Shown: positions 7,198 through 16,134, counted from the first letter of the stretch. The stretch is DNA of 64,000 nucleotides from Nocardioides sp. TF02-7 (GCF_022437945.1 NZ_CP092535.1:1550001-1614000), one strand, 5' to 3'. Made by a program: numbers and translations. The notes: generated from the letters alone by a model not told the origin.

Positions 7198-9215
7198 ACT
7201 TGACGGTGCGTCGGCTGCGACTCCGCGCACAGACTGGACAAGGCATGTTCGGCGCCGACATCCCGTTGAGCAACGGCCTCATGGTGGTCCGCGCCGAGAA
7301 TTCGCGCGGCAAGTCGACGGCCGTGCAGAGCATCCTGTTTGCGCTTGGGTTGGAACGAATGATTACGACCCAACCCGCGAGCGCGCTCACGTCAGCGATG
7401 CGCGACCGCCTTATATTCGACCCCGCCACTAAGGCTGAGACGCCTGTCGTGTCCTCGCGAGTCGTGGTTGAAATCGAAGGCCTCAACGGCGAGGTCGCCA
7501 CGGTGACAAGATGGGTCGTCGATGACAGCCTTGGTCCGAATCTCGTTCGTGTCCAGCATGCCGCCATCGACGACATCACGCCGGAAACGCCAGCCGACGA
7601 TTACTACGTCGGGCGTCAGGGCGGCGCGTCACGAGAGCGCGGCTTCCACGTGTGGCTGGCCGGGTTCCTCGGGTGGGCGATGCCGGAACTGCCCGCCCGG
7701 GAAGGTCGCACCTCCCAGTTATACATGGAACAGGTCTTCCCTTTGCTGTTCGTGGAACAGCGACGGGGCTGGGGTGGAATCCAAGCTCAGATGCCCGTAT
7801 TCAGCGGCGTCACGGAAGTCCGCAAACGAGCCGTCGAGTTCCTCCTCGACCTTGAAGTCGGGCAGTACGAGTTGACCCGCCAGCGGCTCCGAGCACGGGA
7901 GGCGGAGCTGGCGAACAACTGGCACGTGTCGGTCGCCGCGTTCGTGCAATCCCTGGCTGGCAGCGGGCTCAAGGCACTCGGCCTGCCGGAACGCCTGCAA
8001 ACGACGTGGCCGGACGAGAACCATCCAGCCGAGATCTCTGTGTCACTTGGTGACGAAACCTGGCAGCCCCTCGATGAGTATGTAGCTGCTGCGTCCGCCG
8101 AACTGGCACGACTCGACGCCCCCGAGGCAAGCCAGGCGCGGGATGCGAGCGTTTCGGCACGCATCATCGAGACCCTCGATGCAGCCCGTCAGGTGAGGGC
8201 GCTCGACCTGGCGCTCCGCGAAGAACTGTTCCGGGATGAGACCGAAGTTCGGTCCATCGGCCATCGCATCGACTCCCTGACCGAGGACCTACGACAACAC
8301 CAGGACATCGTCGTATTGCAGGGGCTCGGCTCGTCAGTGACCGAACAACTCGCAGCCGACTGTCCGGTATGCCATCAGCATCTGCCCGAGTCGCTCCTGC
8401 CCGGAGACGTGCCGACGATGACCGCATCGGAAAGCGTCGACTACATCAAGAAACAGATCGAGCTCTTCGAGGCCATGCGAACCGAAGCCGAGCATGCCGC
8501 CATCGCCAAGCGTGAGCGCTGGGTCGCGCTCCGCCAACGTGGAGACGCCCTCAACCTCCAGGTGCAGGCGCTTCGTGACGACCTGACGAGTTCTACCGGT
8601 GGAATCACTGCTGAGGATGCTGCGTTGCGAGTTGAGCTGCGCGCTCAGCTTCAGCGGTTCGAAGGCGTTGCTGAGCGGTTCGATGAACTGCAGGTGCAGT
8701 TGGAGGGCCTCGCCGTCGCGTCTGCTGCCGTAAAGGCCGCGCTCAAGGACCTCCCCAAGGACGAACTGTCCGACCAGGACCGGGCAAAACTGCGCGCTCT
8801 CCACCGCTCGTTTGTCGACCAGCTACGGGCCTATGACTTCGGCTCCTTCAGCAACGACATGGTCCAAATCGGATACGACGATTACCTTCCGCGTCGCGAC
8901 GACTTCGACCTTCAGGCCGACATATCGGCTTCGGACTCGGTGCGAGTTATTTGGTCCTATCTGCTGGGGCTGCTCGAAGTGGGCGAACAGTTCAAGACGA
9001 ATCACCCTGGCTTCGTTGTTTTCGACGAACCTAAGCAGCAGAGCGCCAAGGACCTCTCGTTCGCCGCACTGCTCAAGCGGGCATCTGGAGGCGGTCCTAA
9101 TCGGCAGGTCATCTTCGCCACGTCTGAACCGTTGGAGACGTTGAACGCGATGCTTGCAGACGTGCAACACACACTCCACGTCGTTGACGGTTACCTACTC
9201 CAGAAGCTTTCATGA
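7194..9215 (+). CDS. ABC-3C SMC/Rad50-like ATPase
   Basis: 673 aa from the ATG at 7194; an in-frame ATG at 7182 would add four residues, but 7194 gives the ATGA overlap with the upstream stop. Visible motifs: Walker A RAENSRGKSTAVQSI (residues about 37-51), long helical and coiled-coil-like central parts, a CPVC pair near residue 385 (DCPVCHQHLP) like a zinc hook, and Walker B GFVVFDEPKQQSA near residue 610. The DEPxQQ form is typical of ABC-3C ATPases. The last part (VIFATSEPLETLNAML) carries the switch strand. It should sense a nucleic-acid or phage cue and license the nuclease-like partner. The gene has no frameshift. Confidence 0.75.
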   Translation: MNLTVRRLRLRAQTGQGMFGADIPLSNGLMVVRAENSRGKSTAVQSILFALGLERMITTQPASALTSAMRDRLIFDPATKAETPVVSSRVVVEIEGLNGEVATVTRWVVDDSLGPNLVRVQHAAIDDITPETPADDYYVGRQGGASRERGFHVWLAGFLGWAMPELPAREGRTSQLYMEQVFPLLFVEQRRGWGGIQAQMPVFSGVTEVRKRAVEFLLDLEVGQYELTRQRLRAREAELANNWHVSVAAFVQSLAGSGLKALGLPERLQTTWPDENHPAEISVSLGDETWQPLDEYVAAASAELARLDAPEASQARDASVSARIIETLDAARQVRALDLALREELFRDETEVRSIGHRIDSLTEDLRQHQDIVVLQGLGSSVTEQLAADCPVCHQHLPESLLPGDVPTMTASESVDYIKKQIELFEAMRTEAEHAAIAKRERWVALRQRGDALNLQVQALRDDLTSSTGGITAEDAALRVELRAQLQRFEGVAERFDELQVQLEGLAVASAAVKAALKDLPKDELSDQDRAKLRALHRSFVDQLRAYDFGSFSNDMVQIGYDDYLPRRDDFDLQADISASDSVRVIWSYLLGLLEVGEQFKTNHPGFVVFDEPKQQSAKDLSFAALLKRASGGGPNRQVIFATSEPLETLNAMLADVQHTLHVVDGYLLQKLS

Positions 9216-9487
9216 TCCACGGCGTCGTCGCGATTCGGAGAGCCTTTGGAAAGCCGGGGAGGCCCCCAGCATGTGCCTCACACGTAGCCACAGCCTAATC
9301 GCGAAGGGAGCAGCGGCAGACCGGCGGAGCGGTCCCGCCATTCTGGGCGAAAGGCAGCGCACCGCACCGTCGCCAGAGGAGCGGCCCCGAGCGCCGGGCG
9401 GCCCAGGGCGGTTTCGACCGTCGATCGACCAAGTTGGCAGCAGGGGGTCGGAGCTCCGACCGCGCACGGAACGTGTCGCAAACATGT

Positions 9488-9511
9488 CTCTCGGTTCTGT
9501 CGAGCCGAGAG
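9488..9511 (-). terminator. Short hairpin downstream of the tRNA
   Basis: Arms CTCTCGG (9488-9494) and CCGAGAG (9505-9511) are perfectly complementary with a 10-base loop. With the larger hairpin at 9518-9553 it forms a tandem structure after the tRNA-Thr 3' end, and it may also stop transcription leaving the ABC-3C operon on plus. The rest of 9216-9563 shows no gene. Confidence 0.4.
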
Positions 9512-9517
9512 AGCACA

Positions 9518-9553
9518 GTGGCTCTGATCAGCATTCCTGCTGGTCAGAGCCAC
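9518..9553 (-). terminator. Strong hairpin just after tRNA-Thr
   Basis: Arms 9518-9531 and 9540-9553 pair over 14 bp with a single G-T, around an 8-base loop. It begins 10 bp past the tRNA 3' end. It lacks a T tract, as many actinobacterial terminators do. It falls inside the proposed island boundary. Confidence 0.6.
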
Positions 9554-9563
9554 CGTCGTCGGA

Positions 9564-9635
9564 GCCGCCTGTCGGAATCGAACCGACGACCTGCTCATTA
9601 CGAGTGAGCCGCTCTACCGACTGAGCTAAGGCGGC
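9564..9635 (-). tRNA. tRNA-Thr (anticodon CGT)
   Basis: A 72-nt cloverleaf can be drawn by hand: acceptor GCCGCCT/AGGCGGC, D arm GCTC...GAGC, anticodon stem GCTCA/TGAGC with loop CTCGTAA and therefore anticodon CGT reading ACG, and T arm GTCGG/CCGAC with the TTCGATT loop. CCA is not encoded. The 3' half is repeated at 363-396, so this gene is the probable integration target, reconstituted by the island at its proximal end. Confidence 0.95.
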
Positions 9636-9697
9636 GTCGCTCCGGCGTCCGCCGGGCAACCCGGGGAAGCATACCGACGGGCTCGGCCGGAGACGAA

Positions 9698-9731
9698 ACC
9701 GGCGGCGCCCCCTGTGGGGGACGCCGCCGGT
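9698..9731 (-). terminator. Terminator of the zinc-ribbon gene
   Basis: The arms at 9698-9707 and 9722-9731 are perfectly complementary (ACCGGCGGCG and its complement). An inner C5/G5 pair and one bulged base close a three-base loop. It lies 18 bp after the stop of the minus-strand gene at 9749-9940 and before the tRNA. Confidence 0.7.
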
Positions 9732-9748
9732 GTGGGGATCGTGCGGGC

Positions 9749-9940
9749 TCAGGCGGCCAGGGTGTGGCCGGCCGACTCCGCGGCCGCGGGCGCGAGGCCG
9801 TAGGGAGCGGTCTGCTCCGCTCCGCACCAGCAGGTGAAGGTGGCGACCGGGACGTCGTCGGCGCCCGGCGCGACGGCAGTGATCAGGCTGGGGAAGATCA
9901 GCTGACGCTTGTGGCACTGGGTGCAGTGGTGGACGAACAC
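9749..9940 (-). CDS. Small zinc-ribbon protein
   Basis: 63 aa from a GTG at 9940, preceded by AGGAGAG at a normal spacing, which fixes the start. Two Cys pairs are visible: HHCTQCHKRQ near the N terminus and FTCWCGAEQ about 30 residues on, a CxxC...CxC arrangement that would bind one zinc. The tail is Ala-rich. Small proteins of this type are common in Nocardioidaceae and have no known function that I can name. The gene is divergent from the LysR regulator. Confidence 0.7.
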   Translation of the reverse strand: MFVHHCTQCHKRQLIFPSLITAVAPGADDVPVATFTCWCGAEQTAPYGLAPAAAESAGHTLAA

Positions 9941-10043
9941 GGGACGCTCTCCTGTTGCTGGCTCTCGCCGGGTCTGGATCTGGTGACAGTTCCATGGTGC
10001 GACACCGCGACCTCTAGGGGTAGGGCCACTTTCCGAAGCGAGA

Positions 10044-10060
10044 CATAGGATCGACCTATG
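10044..10060. promoter_or_regulatory. Palindrome over the LysR start codon
   Basis: CATAGG-ATCGA-CCTATG is a perfect 6-bp inverted repeat with a 5-bp spacer, and its right half contains the ATG (10058) of the LysR gene. A LysR dimer or another regulator bound here would block translation or transcription, so autoregulation is likely. It also lies in the intergenic space shared with the divergent zinc-ribbon gene. Confidence 0.45.
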
Positions 10061-10975
10061 CTTTCCCTGCACCAGCTGGCCTGCTTCCTCGCGACCTACG
10101 AGCACGGCTCTCTGACGGCGGCGGCCGAGGAGCTCGGCTACTCCCAGCCGTCGGTGTCGGAGCAGATCCGCGCGCTGGAGAGGCGGCTCGACGTCCAGCT
10201 GTTCCGCCGGGTCGGGCGCGGCGTGGTGCCCACCACCGCCGGCGACACCCTCCGGCCGTACGCCGAGAAGGTGCTGTCGACGGTGCAGGAGACCGAGCGG
10301 GCCGTGGCCGGCATCCGCTCGCTGGAGACGGGCACGATCCGGTTCGGGATGTTCGGCACCGCCCGGCTCTACGCCAGCGCAGGGCTGGTGGCCGACGTGC
10401 TCGCCCGCTATCCCGGCGTACGGGTGGAGCTGATCGGCCAGAACTCCAACGACGTCTTCGACCAGCTGCGCCGCGGCCGCCTGGAGGCGGCGATGATCGC
10501 CGTCGCGGGCGTCGACAGCGAGGGGATGGCGGTGACGCCGGTCGCCCGGGACGAGCTGGTCTACGTCTCCGCCGACCGCGACCGGCTCAGCAGCCCGGTC
10601 ACCGCCCACCGCCTCGCCCGGGCGTCACTCGTGATGGCCGAGACCACCTGGCGGGCCACCGACTCCGCACGCACCGTGCTGCGCCGGATGGTGCACGAGA
10701 CCGGCCACAACCCGCAGACCCGGATCGAGGTCGAGGACGTGGAGACCGCCGTCGAGCTGGTCGGGCTCGGGCTGGCGGACTCGGTGATCAACAAGGGCGC
10801 CGCCGAGCAGCTCCTCCCCCGGCTGGCCCCGGGCGCCGGCTGGGTGTCGCTGCGGCCGCGTCAGTACGACACGATCGCGATCGTCCACCGCGCCAACGCC
10901 ACGCTGTCACCGGCCGCCCGGCTGATGATCGAGCTCGCCACCAAGCGGATCCAGGCGATCGCCGAACCCGCCTGA
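10058..10975 (+). CDS. LysR-family transcriptional regulator
   Basis: 305 aa, intact. The N-terminal helix-turn-helix is canonical: LHQLACFLATYEHGSLTAAA, then YSQPSVSEQIRALERRL and LFRRVGRGVVPTTAG. From about residue 90 the periplasmic-binding-like effector domain begins (IRFGMFGTARLYASA) with the typical VRVELIGQNSNDVFDQL strand-helix. The inducer cannot be guessed. Divergence from the zinc-ribbon gene makes that gene a candidate target. Confidence 0.9.
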   Translation: MLSLHQLACFLATYEHGSLTAAAEELGYSQPSVSEQIRALERRLDVQLFRRVGRGVVPTTAGDTLRPYAEKVLSTVQETERAVAGIRSLETGTIRFGMFGTARLYASAGLVADVLARYPGVRVELIGQNSNDVFDQLRRGRLEAAMIAVAGVDSEGMAVTPVARDELVYVSADRDRLSSPVTAHRLARASLVMAETTWRATDSARTVLRRMVHETGHNPQTRIEVEDVETAVELVGLGLADSVINKGAAEQLLPRLAPGAGWVSLRPRQYDTIAIVHRANATLSPAARLMIELATKRIQAIAEPA

Positions 10976-10995
10976 TCGATCAGCAACCGGCCGGG

Positions 10996-12563
10996 TCAGC
11001 ACTCCAGGCCATCGTCGGGCACGGTGCCGTCGATCAGGTAGGCGTGGACGGCGTCGTCGATGCAGGCGTTGCCGCGGTTGTACGCCGTGTGGCCGTCGCC
11101 GTCGCGGGGAGACCAGCACGCCGGACGCGAGCTGCTCGGCCATCGCGACGGCCTCCTCGTAGGGCGTGGCCGGGTCCCGCGTGGTGCCGATGACGACGAT
11201 CGGGTCGGCGCCGTCGCCGTCGATCTCGATCTCCGGCTCACTGGACTCGACCGGGATGCCCGCGCAGCTCGCGAGGCCCCAGGCGAACACCTCGCCGAAG
11301 GTGGGCGAGGCCTCGCGGAACCGGTCGAAGTAGTCGGGCACCGCGGCGGTGGCGACCGCAAACGGGTCATCGAGGCAGTTGATCACCGAGATCGCCTCGA
11401 GGCTGTTGTCGGTGTAGCGGCCGCCCTCGCGGGAGCCGTAGAAGTCGGACAGGAACAGCAAGGTGTCGCCGGTTCCGTCGAGCGCCTCCTGCAGGCCCTG
11501 GTCGAGGAGCGGCCAGTTCTCCTCGGCGTAGAGCGGGGTGACGATGCCGTAGAAGGCGTTGCCGACGGTGAGGTCGCGCCCGTCGCTGGTCGGCAGCGGC
11601 TCCTCGTCGATCTGCGCCAGCAGGTCGCTGATCGTGCCCAGGCCCTCCTCCACCGAGTCGCCGAGGAAGCAGTCGCCCTCGACGCAGTCACCGAGGTAGG
11701 CCCGCAGCGCGGTCTCGAAGCCCTCCGCCTGGCTCAGCGAGCCCTCCAGCGTCGGGAGGCTCGGGTCGACCGCGCCGTCGAGGACGAACCGGCCGACCTT
11801 GTCGGGGAACAGCTCGGCGTACGTCGCGCCCAGCCGCGTGCCGTAGGAGAACCCGAAGTAGGGCAGCTGCTCCTCGCCCAGGACCGCGCGGAGGACGTCC
11901 ATGTCGCGCGCGACCTCGATCGTGGTGACGTGGCCCAGCAGCTCGCCGGTGCCGGCGGCGCAGCCCCTCCCAGAAGTCCGCCTGGGTCCGCTCGAACTCG
12001 CGCACCTCCCGACGGTCGTCGGGGGTCGGGTCGGCGGCGATGTAGGCGTCGAGCTCCTCGTCGCTCAGGCAGTCGACGGGCGCCGAGTCGCCGGTGCCGC
12101 GGGGGTCGAACCCGACGATGTCGTAGCGCTCGCGCAGCTCGGGCGCGAAGTAGGAGTCGGCCTGCTCGGCGGTGCTGGTGCCGGGGGCGCCGGGCCCGCC
12201 GGGGTTGACCACCAGGGAGCCGATCCGGTCGCCGGTCGCGGGCGCCCGCTCCAGGCTGACCTCGATCGTCCCGACGCCCGGGTCGGCGTAGTCGATCGGC
12301 ACCTCGAGCGTGCCGCACTCGTTGCCGCCGCAGGAGGCCCAGTCGATCTGCTGGGTGTAGAACTCCTCGAGCTCCGGCGGCACGTCGGCGTCGACGGACG
12401 GGGGGTCGGACGGCCCCGACGACTCCGGCGACTCCGACTCCGGCGACCGGTCGGCCTCGCCGGTCGACTCGTCGTCGCCGCTCACCACCACCGCCACCAC
12501 GCCCGCGCCGGCGACCAGCACCAGCGCCCAGATGACGGCGACCGCCACGACCAGCTTCTTCAC
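10996..12563 (-). CDS. Secreted S33 (TAP-like) peptidase (two frameshifts)
   Basis: About 520 aa after repairing indels near 11963 and 11113. The N terminus MKKLVVAVAVIWALVLVAGAG is a signal anchor, followed by an acidic Ser/Pro linker to about residue 60. The alpha/beta hydrolase core shows SLVVNPGGPGAPG (oxyanion region), YDIVGFDPRGTGDS, the nucleophile elbow FGFSYGTRLGATY, the acid in GTTRDPATPY and the His in DGDGHTAYN. Cys pairs match tripeptidyl aminopeptidases of Streptomyces and mycobacteria (SlpD/Rv2223-like). It probably releases N-terminal tripeptides outside the cell. It is convergent with the LysR gene. Confidence 0.8.
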
Positions 12564-12618
12564 GACTCTCCGCTTCTGTTGGGGCTACGTCTCAGGGGCT
12601 CTGCGGCTCTCCGCGCCC

Positions 12619-13805
12619 TCACTCGGGCACGCGGAGGCTGACCATCAGCGACTCCAGGGCCAGCGCGGGCGGCACGTTGAACTCCAGCATCTGCTCGCGC
12701 GCGTCGAAGATCCAACCGATCCGCTGCAAGTTCAGCCCTGGGGACGACGTCCGCACCACCTGCTCGACGTCGGCGCGGATCTCCTCGTTGATCAGCTCGC
12801 CGCCGGCACCGGTGCCGAGCGCGACCGCGTCGCGGTAGACCGACACCAGGTCGGTCAGCGCCCGGTCGACGACGTCGAGGTGGCGCCGCTTGGCACGGGT
12901 CTTCTGCCCGCGCTCGAGCGCCGCGAGGGCGGGGCCGTACTCCCGCGGCCGCCGGCCGCGCTCGACCACGCCGTAGGCGGCGTCGAGGTCGGCCTTCTCG
13001 CGGGCGTCGAGCTCGGTGATGATGTCGTCGGCCTCGGCCTTGGCGACGTCGACCAGCTTGGTCGCGGCGGTCATGCAGGCGCCGAGGGAGGTGAGCCGCG
13101 CGGGGATCACGACCACGTCGTCGCGGCGCCGGCGCACCGCCTCGTCGAGCGCGAGCGCCTTGGCGCGCCCGATGTGGCCCTGGCTGGCGCGGGCGGCGTA
13201 CGACGCCAGTCGTGGCTCGACCCCGAGGGTCTCGAGGAACCGTGCCACCTCCGCCGACGTCGGCGTCGCGAGGGTGACCAGCCGGCACCGGGACCGGATC
13301 GTCGGCAGCACGTCCTCGACCGTCGGTGCGCAGAGCATCCACACCGTGCGGTCGTTGGGCTCCTCGATCGCCTTGAGCAGCGCGTTGCAGGCCTGCTCGG
13401 TGAGCCGGTCGGCGTCCTCGACGACGAGGACCTGCCAGCGCTTGCCCATCGGGGTCAGCGAGGCGCGGCGCACCAGGTCGCGCACCTCGTCGACGCCGAT
13501 CGACAGCTTCTGCGTGCGGACCACGGTGACGTCGGCGTGGCTTCCGGCGAGCACGGTGTGGCAGTCGCGGCACCCGTCGGGGCAGGTCGGTCCGGCCCCG
13601 CCGTGCTCGCACTGCAGCGCGGCGGCGAACGCGACCGCGGCGTTGGACCGGCCCGACCCGGGCGGGCCGGTGAACAGCCAGGCGTGGCTCATGCCCTGCC
13701 CGGCGACCGCCTGCCGCAGGGTGGCGATCGTCGGCCGCTGCCCGACCAGGCCGTCCCACACGGTGGCGCGGGGGAGCCCACGGGCGCGGCACCGGTGGCG
13801 GTCAT
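12619..13805 (-). CDS. holB: DNA polymerase III subunit delta' (frameshift near start)
   Basis: About 395 aa. The clamp-loader subunit reads ATVWDGLVGQRPTIATLRQA, Walker-like FTGPPGSGRSNAA, a Cys cluster CPDGCRDCHTVL, VEDADRLTEQACNALLKAIEEP, and MLCAPTVEDVLPTIRSRC. The ATG at 13805 overlaps the tmk stop (ATGA). A C5 run close to the start (expected C6) shifts the first dozen residues. The true N terminus reads MTATGAAPVGSP before joining RATVWDG. Because the upstream tmk gene has a compensating loss, the two genes appear as one 615-residue frame; I regard that as an artefact. The C-terminal collar domain is complete. Confidence 0.9.
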
Positions 13806-14466
13806 CGCGGCCCCCGGCGGGCCTGCGCGAGCAGGGGGCGACACGCTCCCGGACCGCCGCGGCGATCTCGTCGACCGCGCCACGGGCGTCGAGGACGAGG
13901 TAGTGCGCCGGGTCGGCGGCGGCCAGGGCGAGGAACGCCTCGCGCACCCGCTGGTGGAACTCCAGGGACTCGCCCTCGATCCGGTCGCGCTCGGCGAACC
14001 GGCCCAGCCCGGCCTGCGGCTCGAGGTCGAGGAGCACCGTCAGGTGGGGGCGCAGGTCGCCGGTCGCCCAGCGGGCCACCGCCTCGAGCTCGGCGGCGTC
14101 GAGGGCGCGGCCCGCGCCCTGGTAGGCGAGGGCGGAGTCGACGTAGCGGTCGGTCACGACCACCTCGCCCCGGTCGAGCGCCGGCTCGACCACCGTCGCG
14201 ACGTGCTCGGCCTTGTCGGCGGCGTAGAGCAGCGCCTCGGTGCGGTCGTCGAGGTCACCGGTCTCGGGGCTCAGCACGATCCGCCGCAGCTCCTTGCCGA
14301 CCGGGGTGTCGCCCGGCTCGTGGGTGAGCCGGACGGCGTGGCCCTCGGCCACCAGGGCGTCGTGGAGCCGCCGTGCCTGGGTCGACTTGCCCGAGCCCTC
14401 ACCGCCCTCGAAGCACACGAAGACCCCGGGTGTCGGTCCAGCGCCCGGGCCATTGCATGGCTCCAA
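13802..14466 (-). CDS. tmk: Thymidylate kinase (frameshift near end)
   Basis: About 221 aa. FEGGEGSGKSTQARRLHDAL is the P-loop, LTHEPGDTPVGKELRRI the substrate loop with the DR-like segment, VVVTDRYVDSALAYQGAGR the thymidylate-binding stretch, and RFAERDRIEGESLEFHQRV the LID. It phosphorylates dTMP to dTDP. Near the 3' end a C5 run (expected C6, about 13845) removes the natural ending APLLAQARRGPR and its TGA at 13804-13802, so the frame as written runs on into holB. The start at 14466 is the first ATG; a shorter start near VFVCFEGG is possible. Confidence 0.9.
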
Positions 14467-14512
14467 AGGTAGGGCAGCGCACCCACAGCACCGGCCGCAG
14501 GGCGGCGCCGGC

Positions 14513-15175
14513 TCAGCCGCCGCGCGCGGCCACCAGGCCGGACTGGTAGGCCAGCACCACCAGCTGGGCGCGGTCGCGGGCGCCGAGCTTGGTCATCGCC
14601 CGGCTGACGTGGGTCTTGGCCGTCATCGGGCTGAGCACCATCCGCTCGGCGATCTCGTCGTTGCTGAGCCCGTGCGCGACGAGGGCGACCACCTCGCGCT
14701 CGCGGTTGGTGAGCAGCTCGAGGTCGGCGTCGGGGAGGACGTCGGCCGGACGCGCGGCGAACTCGCTGATCAGCCGCCGGGTGATCGCGGGCGACAGCAG
14801 CGCGTCGCCGCGCACGGTCACCCGCAGCGCCTGCAGCAGGTCGTCCGGCTCGGTGTCCTTCACCACGAAGCCGGAGGCGCCGGCGCGCAGCGCGTTGAAG
14901 ACGTACTCGTCGAGCCCGTAGTTGGTGAGCATCACGACGTGGACGCCGTCGAGCCGCTCGTCGCCGGCGATCCGCCGGGTCGCCTCGATGCCGTCCATCT
15001 GCGGCATCTGCACGTCCATCAGCACGATGTCGGGCGCCAGCTCCACCGCGAGGTCGACCGCCTCCCGGCCGGTCGCGCCCTCCCCCACGACGTCGATGTC
15101 GTCCTCGGCGTCGAGCAGCGCGCGGATCCCCGTCCGGATCAGCGGCTGGTCGTCGACCAGCACGACCCGGATCAC
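14513..15175 (-). CDS. NarL/FixJ-family response regulator
   Basis: 220 aa, GTG start at 15175 overlapping the kinase stop (GTGA). The receiver domain shows VVLVDDQPLIRTG (acidic pocket), DIVLMDVQMPQMDG (phosphoacceptor Asp), MLTNYG and FVVKDTEPDD (Lys). The LuxR-type helix-turn-helix is ELLTNREREVVALVAHGLSN followed by SPMTAKTHVSRAM. It pairs with the adjacent kinase. The palindrome at 15979-16011 upstream of the pair is a candidate binding site. Confidence 0.92.
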   Translation of the reverse strand: MIRVVLVDDQPLIRTGIRALLDAEDDIDVVGEGATGREAVDLAVELAPDIVLMDVQMPQMDGIEATRRIAGDERLDGVHVVMLTNYGLDEYVFNALRAGASGFVVKDTEPDDLLQALRVTVRGDALLSPAITRRLISEFAARPADVLPDADLELLTNREREVVALVAHGLSNDEIAERMVLSPMTAKTHVSRAMTKLGARDRAQLVVLAYQSGLVAARGG

Positions 15176-15939
15176 GAGGCCTCGTCGAGCGGGAGCTCCG
15201 CGTGGACGCGGAACCCGCGGGTCGGGAGCGGCTCGGCGGTCACCCGGCCGCCCAGCGCGGTCACGCGCTCGCGCATCCCGACCAGGCCGTAGCCGGGCAC
15301 CGGCCCCGGTGCCGAGCCCGCGCCGTCGTCCTCGACGCGGACGGTCAGGGCGCGGTCGCCGTAGGTGATCTCGACGCTCGCCGTCGCCGGGCCGGCGTGG
15401 CGGGCGGTGTTGGTCAGCGCCTCCTGCACGACGCGGAAGGCCGCCTGCTCGACCTCCGGCGGCAGCGGGCGCCGGGGCCCGACCACCCGGACCGTGGTGG
15501 GCAGCCCGGACGAGCGGACCGACTCGACCAGGGCGGGCAGCCGGTCGAGGCCGCTGCCGTGGTCGTCGTCGCGGCGGAGCACGTCGAGCGTGGCGCGCAG
15601 CTCGCGCACCGCCTCGGTGCTGGCGGCCTGGATGGCGAGGAGGGCCTCCGACGGCTGCTCGCCGTTCTTGCGCGCCAGGTGGGCGGCCACCCCGGCCTGG
15701 ACCTTGATCACCGAGATGCTGTGGGTGAGGGAGTCGTGGAGCTCCCGGGCGATCCGCAGCCGCTCCTCCACCGCCAGGCGGCGCGCGGCCTCGTCGCGGC
15801 TGCGCTCGGCCTGCTCGGCCCGCTGCTCGGCCTCCCGCAGCCGCGCGCTCCACTGGACGACAGCCACCACGCCGACCGCGGCCGACACCAGCCAGCCGGC
15901 GGCGAAGACGGTCTGGATCCCGCGGGAGTGGTGGCCCAT
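15172..15939 (-). CDS. HisKA_3-type sensor histidine kinase
   Basis: 255 aa. One hydrophobic segment (about residues 10-28, TVFAAGWLVSAAVGVVAVV) anchors it, and a short coiled coil leads to the dimerisation box RIARELHDSLTHSISVI with the phosphorylatable His. ATP-binding elements follow: FRVVQEALTNTARHAG (N box), VRVEDDGAGSAP (G1) and GYGLVGMRERVTALGG (G2). The extracytoplasmic part is nearly absent, so it probably senses the membrane or an internal signal. It is co-transcribed with the NarL-type regulator and diverges from the flavin oxidase gene. Confidence 0.9.
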   Translation of the reverse strand: MGHHSRGIQTVFAAGWLVSAAVGVVAVVQWSARLREAEQRAEQAERSRDEAARRLAVEERLRIARELHDSLTHSISVIKVQAGVAAHLARKNGEQPSEALLAIQAASTEAVRELRATLDVLRRDDDHGSGLDRLPALVESVRSSGLPTTVRVVGPRRPLPPEVEQAAFRVVQEALTNTARHAGPATASVEITYGDRALTVRVEDDGAGSAPGPVPGYGLVGMRERVTALGGRVTAEPLPTRGFRVHAELPLDEAS

Positions 15940-15978
15940 GGCCCGATGGTAGGCACCCTCGGGCCCGGCCCGCGTCCA

Positions 15979-16011
15979 CCGCCGGGAGTAGTCGCCACCT
16001 ACTCCCGGCGG
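15979..16011. promoter_or_regulatory. 13-bp perfect inverted repeat, likely operator
   Basis: CCGCCGGGAGTAG (15979-15991) and its exact complement (15999-16011) flank a 7-bp spacer, centred in the 195-bp divergent region between the kinase/regulator pair and the flavin oxidase. The core GTAG-N7-CTAC resembles NarL-family half-site arrangements. It is probably bound by the adjacent response regulator and controls both directions. Confidence 0.5.
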
Positions 16012-16134
16012 CGTACCGCGGTGGCGGCAGCGACCCCCGGGCGGCACGCGCAGGAGTCGCCCCTGGGGGGACGCGCCGCAGGGCCCGGGACGCGCAGGAT
16101 CTCCGCCATGCCCGACCGAGCGAGGAGGAACCCG

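Noticed and set aside
12619..14466. A single 615-residue thymidylate kinase/DNA polymerase III delta' fusion
   Set aside because: Two C5 runs (near 13845 and 13770) each need one more C. Restoring them yields the usual tmk ending with TGA and a holB ATG overlapping it by ATGA, so the fusion is produced by two compensating deletions.
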